Below are positions 20,840 to 32,693 of a stretch of 64,000 nt of DNA, in pieces. Both the position numbers and the translations under genes were made by a program. Origin of the DNA: Sebastes aleutianus (lineage: Eukaryota; Chordata; Actinopteri; Perciformes; Sebastidae); the NCBI GenBank assembly GCA_916700875.1, contig CAKAKS010000072.1, positions 36,524,320 to 36,588,319 on the forward strand, in the 5' to 3' direction. The notes beneath the pieces are model-generated. The model made no database searches. It was not told where the DNA came from and saw only the letters and a list, made by a program, of their open reading frames with translations. The number at the start of each line of letters is the position of its first letter. Within the stretch, counting starts at the first letter, position 1.

Positions 20840-22890
20840 CAGTGCTCGAAGTGGGCCGGTACGCAGCGGTACACCGTACCGGGACTTCTACATTTTACTC
20901 TTTGGCGTACTGTGACTTTTTCATGCGTACCGGAGCTTCTTACAAGCTGCCTGTCCTCTCCTCTGCCCTCTCCACATCAGGTTCACTTGGAGATTCATAA
21001 TGGAGATAAATAACCGTGCAGCGCCAGCGTAGTTGCGCTGCGTGGGTTCACGTATAGGGAACGAAAGCCGGAGTTATTAATCGCCAAGTGAGTGGTAGCC
21101 TTGCTGTTCACATCAGAAGCGCATTTGACCGCTCTGTATTATTTTTGGCGTGTTTAATGATAAAATGCGATCACACATTAATAAAACTCCACGCTGCAGA
21201 ACATTAACTGGGCATACATATGGCATATTAATTATTATTCAGTCTGAAATGACATTGTGTGTTTTTATGTGCACACCTGATAGTTTTACTGTAAATTGCA
21301 ATATTGGCTTGAGTCTGCAGAGGCAGGTATACAGCCTGTCTGCCAGGAAGGGGGATCTATATTTATTAGTTCACAGCATTTAACTCCCTGCAACAGCATG
21401 TGCTGTTTTGTAACCACATAAATATGATTGGCATAAACATCGGGGTATATCCTCTATCTTAGTCTTAAAAGATAGATTATAGTGTGAAAATACCCCGACT
21501 TCTATCATATCTATACCGGTAGAAAGGACTTATGCCACGATGATAACCAGTTAATGTTTCAAAGTATTTATGTAGAATAATAAATGATATGCCATATGTT
21601 AATGTTCTGCAATGTGGAGTTTTATATAATGTGAAATCGCGTTCTATTATTAATAGGGGTGTGACGAAATATTGTGCCACAAAATATTGCGATATAAAAA
21701 CGTGACGATATGCATCGTCGAGACAAAAAACTGAATTGCGATATCAGGGCATAATAGGTACTATATACATATGGGCTCCAGGGCTAAAGCTGCAGCCTCT
21801 TCCTGCTGCTGTTCAAGGCCTATGGAAGGAGGCTGAGTACGCGTCATATCTTTGGGGTACAAAACACATGCGCAGTAAAATTCTGGTCTGCCCTCGCCCA
21901 AATTGAACCAAACGCAACGCACGACCGCAGCTTCAGTTACACTGTGCATGTGACATACCCCCGGTGCCATGTCCGCCCGTGACCTAGCCTCCTTTCATAG
22001 GCCTTGTCGGAGCTCCACACACATCAACACACACAGCGCAGTCAGTGAACAGTCAGACTGGTTATGGTGGCTAGGCTAACAATAATATCGGGTGAGAACG
22101 AGGGTGCTGTAATTTATCAATACAATGTTCACATCCTTTTTGTAAAATAATTAATAAACTGTTCGTCATAACTTTTTTTTGTGAACAAATATAATTGACG
22201 AAAGAGTATTTAAAAGTTTTCTGATTTATAGAATACGATTTTACAGGACAAACATTTCCAGAAGAATTAAATGTTCAGACGAAGGCTGTGATAAATAATA
22301 AAAATAATCATTTAACTAGTAATAATAATGGTCCACAATGATGCAAAATTTGTAGTTTTAAGTCAAAATCCATCAAATTTTCTCAGGGGAGGACCCCCAA
22401 ACCCAATATCTCCTAGTATCTTTTATTCACTGTATAAATTCATAATGTGTCTCTGTATAATATGTAGGAGCATCCTGACTGGGACTCTGCTCCTAAAACC
22501 TGAATGAAGAGCTCACACACCTCAGCTCTGCTTGTATACCTGCCTGTCTGTCTGGCTGCTGTTGATTCCAGCCTATAGACATCCTATAATATATTATAGA
22601 GAGATGCTGAAGGCTACAAATAACACATGAAAACACTTTAAATATCAACACTATATACAAACACACCACCTTAACCCTATAATGTTCCAGTGTGAATATT
22701 ATTGGAGTATTATAGGCCTACTATAGAAGATGCATATAGCACAAGTATATATAGCAATAAAATCACAACTGATTATGACTGACACAGTTTAACATGCTTA
22801 AAGAAATAATGAATAAATAGGAATAAGTTGCAAGAGATTGCTGATACCGGCAAATACACACAACATGTGAATAAGAGAGTACCAACACTG
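20840..22890. mobile_element. Intronic hAT-like transposon remnant, unit 5 (long form)
   Basis: Ends CAGTGCTCG and CACTG, flanks GTCATTAT and GTCAATAT. Inner right repeat deleted as in unit 2. Confidence 0.7.
20985..22130. repeat. 1.1-kb extra segment in intron element, unit 5
   Basis: Left junction is altered (gttcacttggagattcataatggagataaataac), with a small duplication of the gagat motif. Foldback arms and hAT-like stretch retained. Confidence 0.65.
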
Positions 22891-22977
22891 GTCAATATGA
22901 AATGAAAAGAGTGTAACTTCCTGTTTGATTAGAGCTGTAAGTTTTGAAACACAGTAAATATTATCAGCTGCACTCAC

Positions 22978-23081
22978 CAGTATTTGAGTCTGTTGTTGTT
23001 GAGAAAGACCTGATGAACTCAGTTTAATATTTCTTTAGACAGAAACACAGGGACTTGTCTCGACTGCAGCTCTCTGACAAA
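22978..23081 (-). other. Predicted 5' noncoding exon of TRIM copy 5
   Basis: Donor GTGAGT below 22978; 18-bp intronic stretch absent. 5' end unknown. Confidence 0.45.
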
Positions 23082-24540
23082 CATGCAGTTTAATTTCTGT
23101 AATGTGACGTTGAAGCTCTCCTCCTTCCAGTGTTGCTCCACCTCTTACAGCAGCTCTGTTTGTAAGGATGTGTTTCCTCCACCAGGATAGTTTTCACAAA
23201 ATAAAAGTCAATCCCACATGTAAGAATACATCTTAGGGTCAGCAGAAACCAGCAGCCACTTTACAGTCCTCTACAGCTCTGCAACAATCATACTGTCTGT
23301 CCAGATTTTAGCTCACTGTTTGGCCTGTAATGTTCTAACCTTCTCATGTAATTCTTGTATTTGCTTCGTTCCTATTAGTTGTTGCTGAATCAGACCAGGA
23401 AGTTGAGTGGTGTGTGCAGTCTGTGCATGCCTTTAACAAACTCTCCTCCCTCTGATGTGTGTTGTCATGCTCACATCTAGTGGCCACATTTGAGAAACAC
23501 ATCCAACCTGTGAAAACCTTTGTGACTTTGTGGACAAGACTCCAGTTTCAAAATAAAACACTCACACAAAAAGTTTCTTCTTCTGCATAGGATTTTATTG
23601 CAGTGATGACTGATTAAATGAATAACAACATAATACATATTAGACATTAAAACCCAATAACCGGATGACTGAATAACTAGTAAAAATACTGAAAATCATT
23701 CACTTAATGCTAATTAAATGTTCAAAACCCAACAACAGCTGAAAAGACGTAGGCCTATAAAATAGATTTAAAGCTCTAATGCTGCAACTAACAATTATTT
23801 TCATTATTGATTAATCTCTTTGTGCATAAAATATCAGAAAAAAAAGTCACAAATGCCCATTATGATTTATAATAATCCAAAGATATTTGGTTTAATATGA
23901 TAGAAGACCCAGAAACCAGCAAATATTCACATTTGAGAGGCTGGAATTTTTGAATTTTTGACATTTTTGCTTTAAAAGAATTACATAAACAATCAATTGA
24001 TTAATATTTGCAGATTATTTTTTCTGTTGATTGATAAATTAATTAGCTAATTTATTAAGGTCTTAAATGCTCACAGAAAGAGTACACAAGAGTAACCTTT
24101 TGAAGCTGAGTGGTTGTCTTTATCAGAAAAATGTACTTAACATATGAAAAGTATAAGTGTTGATTGTGCAGTAAAATGTTCCCTGTCAGTGTTTTACTAT
24201 TATATCTGATGTTTCTGGATTACTATTACTACTGCATTAATGTGTATGTTGCATTTTACTGCTGTAGATGTTTAAGGTTGTGCTAATTTTAACTCATTTA
24301 TATACTGTTGGCTAGATTAATCTACAGCAATGCATCATGGTCTATAAGATCATCAAATGTTTGTAGCTTCGCTGTCCTGTGAGAACCATGTATCTCTAAA
24401 AAGTCGACTTTTCATGGTGTCAGAAAAACAGCCCTGAAGATTAATTCTGAAGACAACAGGTTTACATTGTATATTGCAAATGAATATGTATATTTGTTCT
24501 GTTATATGACAGTTAACCTTTTCATTTAAATATCATCAGT
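23082..24540. other. Spacer between copies 5 and 6
   Basis: No 107-bp block. Contains the AT-rich dispersed repeat (about 23773..24062) and the 240-bp block (about 24070..24285). No gene seen. Confidence 0.6.
23594..23599 (-). terminator. Polyadenylation signal AATAAA for copy 6
   Basis: AATAAA on the minus strand followed by the GT-rich tract about 25 bases on, about 940 bases after the stop because the 240-bp block lengthens the 3' untranslated region. Confidence 0.55.
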
Positions 24541-26181
24541 CTACTCAGCTTGATTGACAGGAGAGATGATCAGAGGGGCAGAGTTTTTACCACCATCATT
24601 AAGACAAGGACAGAAATATGGGAAGAGTTTCTCAGTGAAGCAGCAGCCAGTAAAGGAGTAGATAAGAGCTGCAGCATCTACGTCATAAAAGGAGACCAGA
24701 CCCTCCTCATAATCCACAAACACCCCCACCTTCTGAGGCTGAGACTTCAGAGAGAGACTGACTGGAGGAACATCAAGAGCTTTGTACTCATTTCCGTTTC
24801 TCAACCATATAGTCCAGTAACCATTCTGAGGGCCCAGTGTGATGACTCTCTTCCTGTTGATCGACTCTCTGGCCACTCCTAAAGTCCATTTAGTCTTTCC
24901 TTTAACTTGAACCTCAAAGTAAAATTTGCCTGAAGAGAGACTCTGCTTTCCTAAAACAAAAACATAATCAGAAAATCTCTCTGGGTTGTTTGGGAGATTC
25001 TTCTTTACATCAACCTGATTCACTTGTTTCCCATCATCAGAGAGGATGAGGTAGGGATTAGCTGTATCAGGATCAAGAGTCACATCTACTGCATACTTCT
25101 GGACCCTCTTCAGCTCATCTTCAAGCAGCTTCTTCATCTCTTTACTGAGTGTCTCCTCCAGCTGAGACACAGCTCTCCTCACAGTCCCCTCATATGATAG
25201 ACGGATGCTGACGTCTGTCCAGTCCTTGGTGGGTGGAGCAGCTTTCAGGGACTGGACACTCTGGAGAAGATGGAGTTGGTCTTCAGAGCGTTTGAGCTGC
25301 TCCACTTCAGTCCTTCTCTTCGTCAGCTCAGAGATTTCCTGTTCCAGCTCTTTGATGAAAGCTTCGGCCTGTTTTTCTGTTGTTTTCTGCTTCTCTTTGA
25401 TCGTGTCGATGAGATTGGCCTGGCCTCTCTCAACAGACTCCTTCAGAGCAGTGAAGACCTGAACACCTTCTGCTATCTCTCTGTCTGCATCTTCCTCACT
25501 GAGGTCGACTGAGTGTTTGATCTCCTGAATCTTCAGTCGTCTCTTCTGGATCATCTGCTGGATTTCAGCCTCTGTCTTCCCCAGCTTGGCCTTCTTTCCT
25601 TCATATTCATCTTTCAGAGGAACAACATCATGCATCTTGTGGTCTACAACATGGCAGAGCATGCAGATACATGTCTGGTCGGTCTTACAGAACAGCTCCA
25701 GAGGTTTATCGTGCTTCGTACACATCCTGTCTTCCAGGTTCTCCACAGGGTCGATCAGCTGATGTCTTTTCAGGCCTGACATTGTCAGATGAGGCTCCAG
25801 GTGAGTCTCACAGTAGGAGGCCAGACACACCAGGCAGGACTTCAGGGACTTCAGTTTGGTTCCTGTGCAGAAGTCACAGGGAACTTCTCCTAGTTTGGAC
25901 ACTTGTTGCTCTGAGCTGCTGGTGCTGGTTTTCTGTTGAGTTGACTGTCTGAACTGAACAACCATCTCAGAGATGAAGGTGTTGACCCTCAAATCAGGTC
26001 TTGTGGTAAAAGCCTCTTTACACATTGGACACTGGCACCTGTCACTAGTATTCCAGTGTTCAGTGATGCAGTTTTTGCAGAAGTTGTGTCCACATGGTGT
26101 ACTGACTGGATCAGTGAACACATCCAGACAGATGGAGCACAGAAACTGATCTTCAGATAGCAGATTGCTGGCAGCAGCCAT
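24541..26181 (-). CDS. TRIM copy 6, bloodthirsty/TRIM25-like RING E3 ligase, 546 aa
   Basis: Intact; RING and B-box ligands complete. Intron 26191..28499. One residue shorter than copy 2 at the coil-to-PRY linker (KKLLEDELKRVQKY), a form shared with copy 11. The coiled coil carries EQLKRSEDQ, shared with copies 9 and 10. PRY differs at otherwise constant positions: TANPYLIL instead of TAHP, NQVDVKKNLPNNPERF. SPRY variable loops: SDYVFV, KWTLGV, VITLGPQNGYWTIWLRNG, LDVPPV. Role inferred from the family: ubiquitin ligase with a private SPRY surface. The TAHP to TANP change lies in the conserved PRY motif and may alter packing of that strand, although the frame and all zinc ligands are kept. Confidence 0.95.
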   Translation of the reverse strand: MAAASNLLSEDQFLCSICLDVFTDPVSTPCGHNFCKNCITEHWNTSDRCQCPMCKEAFTTRPDLRVNTFISEMVVQFRQSTQQKTSTSSSEQQVSKLGEVPCDFCTGTKLKSLKSCLVCLASYCETHLEPHLTMSGLKRHQLIDPVENLEDRMCTKHDKPLELFCKTDQTCICMLCHVVDHKMHDVVPLKDEYEGKKAKLGKTEAEIQQMIQKRRLKIQEIKHSVDLSEEDADREIAEGVQVFTALKESVERGQANLIDTIKEKQKTTEKQAEAFIKELEQEISELTKRRTEVEQLKRSEDQLHLLQSVQSLKAAPPTKDWTDVSIRLSYEGTVRRAVSQLEETLSKEMKKLLEDELKRVQKYAVDVTLDPDTANPYLILSDDGKQVNQVDVKKNLPNNPERFSDYVFVLGKQSLSSGKFYFEVQVKGKTKWTLGVARESINRKRVITLGPQNGYWTIWLRNGNEYKALDVPPVSLSLKSQPQKVGVFVDYEEGLVSFYDVDAAALIYSFTGCCFTEKLFPYFCPCLNDGGKNSAPLIISPVNQAE

Positions 26182-26355
26182 GTCTACACACTGAGAACAA
26201 AAGTGAAAGTATTATAAAATGTTTTGTTTCACATGTATTAATCATTTGTATGAAACAAATATCAAAGTAGGATTAGTGCAATATTGAGAAACATTTTTTT
26301 GAATTCATAGGTATGTTTCATTTAACTGAGATGTCCATCTGACATGTGTCATTAT

Positions 26356-28394
26356 CAGTGCTCGAAGTGGTCCGGTACGCAGCGGTACACCGTACCGGCA
26401 CTTCTCCATTTTACTCTTTGGCGTACTGTGACTTTTTCATGTGTACCGGAGCTTCTCACAAGCTGCCTGTACTCTCCTCTGCCCTCTCCATATCAGGTTC
26501 TCTGGGAGATCCATAATGGAGATTCATAACGGTGCAGTGCCAGCGTAGTTGCGCTGCGTGTGTTCACGTATAGGGAACGGAAGCCGGCGTTATTAATCGC
26601 CAAGCGAGCTGAAGCCTGGCTGTTCACATCAGAAGCGCATTTGACCGCTCTGTATTATTTTTGGCATGTTTAATGATAAAATGCGATCACACATTAATAA
26701 AACTCCATGCTGCAGAACATTAACTAGGCATACATATGGCATATTAATTATTATTCAGTCTGAAATGACGATGTATGTTTTTATGTACAAACCTGATAGT
26801 TTTTACTGTAAATTGCAATATTGGCTCGAGTCTGCAGAGGCAGGTATACAGCCTGTCTGCCAGGAAGGGGGATCTACATTTATCAACTCACAGCATTTAA
26901 CTCCCTGCAACAGCATATGCCATTTCGTAACCACATAAATATGATTGGCATAAACATCGGGGTATATCCTCTATCTTAGTCTTAAAAGATAGATTATAGT
27001 GTGAAAATACCCCGACGTCTATCATATCTATACCGGTAGAAAGGGCTTATGCCACGATGATAAACAGTTAATGTTTCAAAGTATTTATGTAGAATAATAA
27101 ATGATATGCCATATGTTAATGTTCTGCAATGTGGAGTTTTATATAATGTGAAATCGCGTTCTATTATTAATAGGGGTGTGACGAAATATTGTGCCACAAA
27201 ATATTGCGATATAAAAACGTGACAATATGCATCGTCGAGACAAAAAAATGAATTGCGATATCAGGGCATAATAGGTACTATGTACATATGGGCTCCAGGG
27301 CTAAAGCTGCAGCCTCTTCCTGCTGCTGTTCAAGGCCTATGGAAGGAGGCTGAGTGTCATATCTTTGGGTTACAACACATGCGCAGTAAAATTCTGGTCT
27401 GCCCTCGCCCAAATTGAACCAAACGCAACGCACGACCGCAGCTTCAGTTACACAGTGCATGTGACATACCCCCGGTGCCATGTCCGCCCGTGACCCTAGC
27501 CTCCTTTCATAGGCCTTGTCGGAGCTCCACACACATCAACACACACAGCGCAGTCAGTGAACAGTCAGACTGGTTATGGTGGCTAGGCTAACAATAATGT
27601 CGGGTGAGAACGAGGGTGCTGTAATTTATCAATACAATGTTCACATCCTTTTTGGAAAATAATTAATAAACTGTTCGTCATAACTTTTTTTTGTGAACAA
27701 ATATAATTAATATAACATTATTTAAAAGTTTTCTGATTTATAGAATACGATTTTACAGGACATACATTTCCAGAAGAATTAAATGTTCAGATGAAGGCTG
27801 TGATAAATAATAAAAACAATAATTTAACTAGTAATAATAATGGTCCACAATGATGCAAAATGCGTAGTTTTAAGTCGAAATCCTTCAAATTTTCTCAGGG
27901 GAGGACCCCCAAACCCAATACCTCCTAGTATTTCTTATTCAATGTATAAGTTTATAATTTGTGTCTGTATAATATGTAGGAGCATCCTGACTGTGACTCT
28001 GCTCCTAAAACCTGAATGAAGAGCTCACACACCTCAGCTCTGCTTGTATACCTGCCTGTCTGTCTGGCTGCTGTTGATTCCAGCCTATAGACATCCTATA
28101 ATATATTATAGAGAGATGCTGAAGGCTACAAATAACACAGGACAGCACTTTAAGTATTAACACTATATACAAACACACCACCTTAACCCTATAATGTTCC
28201 AGTGTGAATATTATGGGAGTATTATAGGCCTACTATAGAAGATGCATATAGCCCAAGTATATACAATCACAACTGATTATGACTCACACAGTTTAACATG
28301 CTTAAAGAAATAATGAATAAATAGGAATAAGTCGCAAGAGATTGCTGATACCGGCAGATACACACAACATGTGAATAAGAGAGTACCAACACTG
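26356..28394. mobile_element. Intronic hAT-like transposon remnant, unit 6 (long form)
   Basis: Ends CAGTGCTCGAAGTGG and CACTG, flanks GTCATTAT and GTCAATAT; inner right repeat deleted. Confidence 0.7.
26501..27642. repeat. 1.1-kb extra segment in intron element, unit 6
   Basis: Left part shows gagatccataatggagattcataac, a duplication related to that in units 5 and 9. The hAT-like stretch is present with two small changes (acaacacatgcgc). No supported gene. Confidence 0.65.
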
Positions 28395-28499
28395 GTCAAT
28401 ATGAAATTAAAAGAGTGTAACTTCCTGTTTGATTAGAGCTGTAAGTTTTGTGTTAATGCTGGTTGTTGAAACACAGTAAATATTATCAGCTGCACTCAC

Positions 28500-28603
28500 C
28501 AGTATTTGAGTCTGTTGTTGTTGAGAAAGACCTGATGAACTCAGTTTAATATTTCTTTAGACAGAAACACAGAGACTTGTCTCGACTGCAGCTCTCTGAC
28601 AAA
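28500..28603 (-). other. Predicted 5' noncoding exon of TRIM copy 6
   Basis: Donor GTGAGT below 28500; 18-bp intronic stretch present. 5' end unknown. Confidence 0.5.
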
Positions 28604-29870
28604 CATGCAGTTTCATTTCTGTAATGTGACGTTGAAGCTCTCCTCCTTCCAGTGTTGCTCCACCTCTTACAGCAGCTCTGTTTGTGAGGATGTGTTTCCT
28701 CCACCAGGACAGTTTTCACAAAATAAAAGTCAATCCCACATGTAAGACTACATCTTAGGGTCAGCAGAAACCAGCAGCCACTTTACAGTCCTCTACAGCT
28801 CTGCAACAATCATACTGTCTGTCCAGATTTCAGCTCTCTGTTTGTCCTGTAATGTTCTAACCTTCTCATGTAATTCTTGTATTGGCTTCGTTCCTATTAG
28901 TTGTTGCTGAATCAGAGCAGGATTTTGAGTGGTGTGTGCAGTCTGTGCATGCCTTTAACAAACTCTCCTCCCTCTGATGTGTGTTGTAATGCTCACATCT
29001 AGTGGCCACAGTTGAGAAACACATCCAACCTGTGAAAACCTTTGTGACTTTGTGGACAAGACTCCAGTTTCAAAATAAAACACTCACACAAAAAGTTTCT
29101 TCTTCTGCCAAGATTTTATTGCAGTGATGACTGATTAAATTAATAACAACATGAATGCATATCAGACATTAAAACCTAATAACCGGATGACTGAATAACT
29201 AGTGAAAATATAGACCATTAATCATTCACTTAATGCTAATTAAATGTTCAAAACCCAACAACAGCTGAAAAGATGTAGGCCTATAAAACAGAATTAAAGC
29301 TCTAATGCTGCAACTAACAATTATTTTCATTATTGATTAATCTCTTTGTGCATAAAATATCAGAAAAAAAGTCACAAATGCCCATTATGATTTATAATAA
29401 TCCAAAGATATTTGGTTTAATATGATAGAAGACCCAGAAACCAGCAAATATTCACATTTGAGAGGCTGAAATCTGTGAATATTTGACATTTTCTGCTTTA
29501 AAAAAGTACATAAACAATTAATTGATTAATATTTGCAGATTCATTTTTCTATTGATTGATAAATTAATTAGCTAATTTATTCAGCTCTTAATTGCTCACA
29601 GAAAGAGTACACAAGAGTAACCTTTTGAAGCTGAGTGGTTGTCTTTATCAGAAAAAATTACTTAACGTATGAAAAGTAAGTGTTGATTGTGCAGTAAAAT
29701 GTTCCCTGTCAGTGTTTTACTATTATATCTGATGTTTCTGGATTAATATGACTGCTGCATTAATGTGTATGTTGCATTTTACTGCTGTAGATGTTTAAGG
29801 TTGTGCTAATTTTAACTCCTTTATATACTGTTGGCTAGTTTAATCTACAGCAATGCATCATGGTCTATAA
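28604..29870. other. Spacer between copies 6 and 7, part before the hAT insertion
   Basis: Contains the AT-rich dispersed repeat (about 29300..29588) and the 240-bp block (about 29595..29810). It ends with the left target duplication GTCTATAA (29863..29870). No native gene seen. Confidence 0.6.
29115..29120 (-). terminator. Polyadenylation signal AATAAA for copy 7
   Basis: AATAAA plus GT-rich tract retained, but the 803-bp hAT insertion now lies between it and the copy 7 stop, making a 1.75-kb 3' untranslated region if used. Confidence 0.5.
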
Positions 29871-29916
29871 CAGCCATTCTCAACCAGTGGGCCGTGGCCC
29901 ACCGGTGGGCCTCAGA

Positions 29917-29930
29917 GCGCCATCTAGTGG
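29917..29930 (-). promoter_or_regulatory. CTCF-like motif inside the hAT element
   Basis: Minus strand reads CCACTAGATGGCGC, a full match to the vertebrate CTCF core consensus as remembered (CCASYAGRKGGCRS). It lies within the terminal region of the transposon. Binding is inferred from the motif only. Confidence 0.5.
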
Positions 29931-30170
29931 GCCACGGAGGCAGTGGTACTAGATTATTTTTTTATTATTATTTAGCAAATTGAACAGGTAAAACCTAAAG
30001 GAGGTAAGATGCCAGCTGCCGTAAAACCAAAGCCTATTGAAGGAGGCTGAGACACGGGCGGACACGGGTCTTGTATTGGGTATAACACATGCGCAGTGTA
30101 ACTGGAGCTGCGGTCGTGCGTTGCGATCGGCTCAATTTCGGCGAGTGCAGAAGACATAGCTCTCTCCACT

Positions 30171-30488
30171 GTGTTGGAAAATGAACTGATGGAACTATCA
30201 GCAGACAGCAGCCTAAAGCTTCAGCTCACACAAGTAGACCTTGCTTCATTCTGGATACTGGCTGCCAGTCAATATCCCTCTCTGTCAAAACGGGCAATCA
30301 AATTTCTGTTGCCTTTCACCACCACCTATTTATGTGAGTCAGGGTTTTCCATTGTGACTGTCACAAAATCAAAGGCAAGGAACAAACTGAAAGCAACTTT
30401 GAATGCTACTCTGCGTGTCAGCCTCTCACCCATCCCACCACGACTTGATCTCATTATTTCCCAGAGGCAAGCCCAAGTGTCTCACTGA
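30171..30488 (+). pseudogene. hAT transposase C-terminal fragment (105 codons)
   Basis: Open frame whose middle, roughly residues 27-70 (FWILAASQYPSLSKRA, then FLLPFTTTYLCESGFS and KSKARNKL), has the hallmark pattern of the hAT C-terminal dimerisation domain as found in ZBED5/FAM200/SCAND3-type transposases. The catalytic core and BED finger are missing. The ATG is probably a fortuitous internal methionine. Not expected to make a functional transposase; a domesticated role cannot be excluded but nothing supports it. Confidence 0.8.
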
Positions 30489-30673
30489 GGGTAAGCAGAA
30501 TATGTATTTTGGTCATTACAGCTGACAGTGGCATAACACATATCTACAGCCCAGTTTATTATTTGTTGTATAAACATGTTAGGTTTTTTACTCATTTATT
30601 TGGGAAGGTGGTCCTCGGAAATGTTTTGACAATCACAAGTGGGCCTTCAGTTGCAAAAGGTTGAGAACCCCTG

Positions 30674-30874
30674 GTCTATAAGATCATCAAATGTTTGTAG
30701 CGTCGCTGTCCTGTGAGAACAACGTATCTCTAAAAAGTCGACTTTTCATGGTGTCAGAAAAACAACCCTGAAGATAAATTCTGAAGACAATAGGTTTACA
30801 TTGTATATTGCCATTGAAGATGTATATTTGTTCGTTTATATGACAGTGAACCTTTTCATTTAAATATCATCAGT
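30674..30874. other. Spacer after the hAT insertion, 3' flank of copy 7
   Basis: Starts with the right target duplication and continues as the conserved 3' untranslated sequence (tagcgtcgctgtcctgtgag) found below every copy. Confidence 0.6.
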
Positions 30875-32521
30875 CTACTCAGCTTGATTGACAGGAGAGA
30901 TGATCAGAGGGGCAGAGTTTTTACCACCATCATGAAGAGCAGGACAGAAGTATGGGAAGAGTTTCTCAGTGAAGCAGCAGCCAGTAAAGGAGTAGATAAG
31001 AGCTGCAGCATCTACTTCATAAAAGGAGACCAGACCCTCCTCATAATCCACAAACACCCCCACCTTCTGAGGCCGAGACTTCAGAGAGAGACTGACATCA
31101 GGGCCAGCAAGAGCTTTGTACTCATTTCCGTTTCTCAACCATATAGTCCAGTAACCATCCTCAGGGCTCAGTGGGATGTCTTCCTTCCTGTTGATTGACT
31201 CTCTGGCCACTCCTAAGTCCCATTCAGTCTTTCCTTTAACTTGAACCTCAAAGTAAAATCTGCCTGAAGAGAAACTCTGCTTTCCTAAAACACAGGCAAA
31301 ATAGGAAAATCTCTCTGGGTTGTCTGGGAGATTCTTCCACACATCACCATGATTCACTTGTTTCCCATCATCAGACAGTATGAGAGAAGGATGAGCTGTA
31401 TCAGGATCAAGTGTAACATCCACTGCATACTGCTGGACCCTCTTCAGCTCTGACTCAGCTGTAACCAGCTTCTTCATCTCTTTACTGAGTGTCTCCTCCA
31501 GCTGAGCCACAGCTCTCCTCACAGTCCCCTCATATGATGGACGGACGCTGACCTCTGTCCAGTCCTTGGTGGGTGGAGCAGCTTTCAGGGACTGGACACT
31601 CTGGAGAAGATGGAGTTGGTCTTCAGAGCGTGAGAGCTGCTCCACTTCAGTCCTTCTCTTTGTCAGCTCAGAGATTTCCTGTTCCAGCTCTTTGATGAAA
31701 GCTTCGGCCTGTTTTTCTGTTGTTTTCTGCTTCTCTTTGATCGTGTTGATGAGATTGGCCTGGCCTCTCTCAACAGACTCCTTCAGAGCAGTGAAGACCT
31801 GAACACCTTCTGCTATCTCTCTGTCTGCATCTTCCTCACTGAGGTCAACTGAGTGTTTGATCTCCTGAATCTTCAGTCGTCTCTTCTGGATCATCTGCCG
31901 GATTTCAGCCTCTGTCTTCCCCAGCTCGGCCTTCTTTCCTTCATATTCTTCTTTCAGAGGAACAACATCATGCATCTTGTGGTCTAGAACGTGGCAGAGC
32001 ATGCAGACACATGTCTGGTCGGTCTTACAGAACAGCTCCAGAGGTTTATTGTGCTTCATACACATCCTGTCTTCCAGGTTCTCCACAGGGTCGATCAGCT
32101 GATGTCTTTTCAGACGTGAAGCTGTCAGATGAGGCTCCAGGTGAGTCTCACAGTAGGAGGCCAGACACACCAGGCAGGACTTCAGGGCCTTCAGTTTGGT
32201 TCCAGTGCAGACGTCACAGGGAACTTCTCCTGGTTTGGACACTTGTTGCTCTGAGCTGCTGCTGCTGGTTTTCTGTTGAGCTGACTGTCTGAACTGAACA
32301 ACCATCTCAGAGATGAAGGTGTTGACCCTCAAATCAGGTCTTGTGGTAAAAGCCTCTTTACACATGGGACACTGGCACCTGTCACTAGTATTCCAGTGTT
32401 CAGTGATGCAGTTTTTGCAGAAGTTGTGTCCACATGGTATACTGACGGGATCAGTGAACACATCCAGACAGATGGAGCACAGAAACTGATCTTCAGATTG
32501 CAGATTGCTGGCAGCAGCCAT
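30875..32521 (-). CDS. TRIM copy 7, bloodthirsty/TRIM25-like RING E3 ligase, 548 aa
   Basis: Intact, one residue longer than copy 2 at the linker (KKLVTAESELKRVQ, a form also seen in copy 10). RING (DPVSIPCGHNFC) and B-boxes complete; B-box2 has KHNKPLELFC where others have KHDKP. Coiled-coil start carries IRQMIQKRR. Intron 32531..34826. SPRY variable segments: S after TAHP, SYFACV, EWDLGV, DIPLSPEDGYWTIWLRNG, LAGPDV (last shared with copy 5), LFPYFCPALHDGG. The last third also has VSFYEVDAAALIY (E for the usual D). Predicted cytoplasmic ubiquitin ligase. Its 3' flank is the one that received the hAT fragment, so its 3' untranslated region would be unlike those of its sisters. Confidence 0.95.
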   Translation of the reverse strand: MAAASNLQSEDQFLCSICLDVFTDPVSIPCGHNFCKNCITEHWNTSDRCQCPMCKEAFTTRPDLRVNTFISEMVVQFRQSAQQKTSSSSSEQQVSKPGEVPCDVCTGTKLKALKSCLVCLASYCETHLEPHLTASRLKRHQLIDPVENLEDRMCMKHNKPLELFCKTDQTCVCMLCHVLDHKMHDVVPLKEEYEGKKAELGKTEAEIRQMIQKRRLKIQEIKHSVDLSEEDADREIAEGVQVFTALKESVERGQANLINTIKEKQKTTEKQAEAFIKELEQEISELTKRRTEVEQLSRSEDQLHLLQSVQSLKAAPPTKDWTEVSVRPSYEGTVRRAVAQLEETLSKEMKKLVTAESELKRVQQYAVDVTLDPDTAHPSLILSDDGKQVNHGDVWKNLPDNPERFSYFACVLGKQSFSSGRFYFEVQVKGKTEWDLGVARESINRKEDIPLSPEDGYWTIWLRNGNEYKALAGPDVSLSLKSRPQKVGVFVDYEEGLVSFYEVDAAALIYSFTGCCFTEKLFPYFCPALHDGGKNSAPLIISPVNQAE

Positions 32522-32693
32522 GTCTACACACTGAGAACAGAAGGGAAAGTATTATAAAATATTGTTTCACATGTATTAATCATTTGTATGAAACAAATAT
32601 CAAAGTTTGATTACTGCAATATTGAGAAACATTATTTTGAATTCATAGGTATGTTTCATTTAACTGAGATGTCCATCTGACAAGTGTCATTAT

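Larger units (their letters stand above)
29871..30673 (+). mobile_element. hAT-family DNA transposon fragment, 803 bp
   Basis: Clean insertion: terminal inverted repeats CAGCCATTCTCAACC and GGTTGAGAACCCCTG, flanked by an exact 8-bp duplication GTCTATAA (29863..29870 and 30674..30681). The empty site gcatcatggtctataagatc is seen in other units. It encodes only the C-terminal part of a transposase, so it is internally deleted and non-autonomous. The stretch 30030..30150 matches, inverted, part of the 1.1-kb intron segments. The sharp ends and single occurrence in the array suggest it inserted after the units duplicated. Confidence 0.93.
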
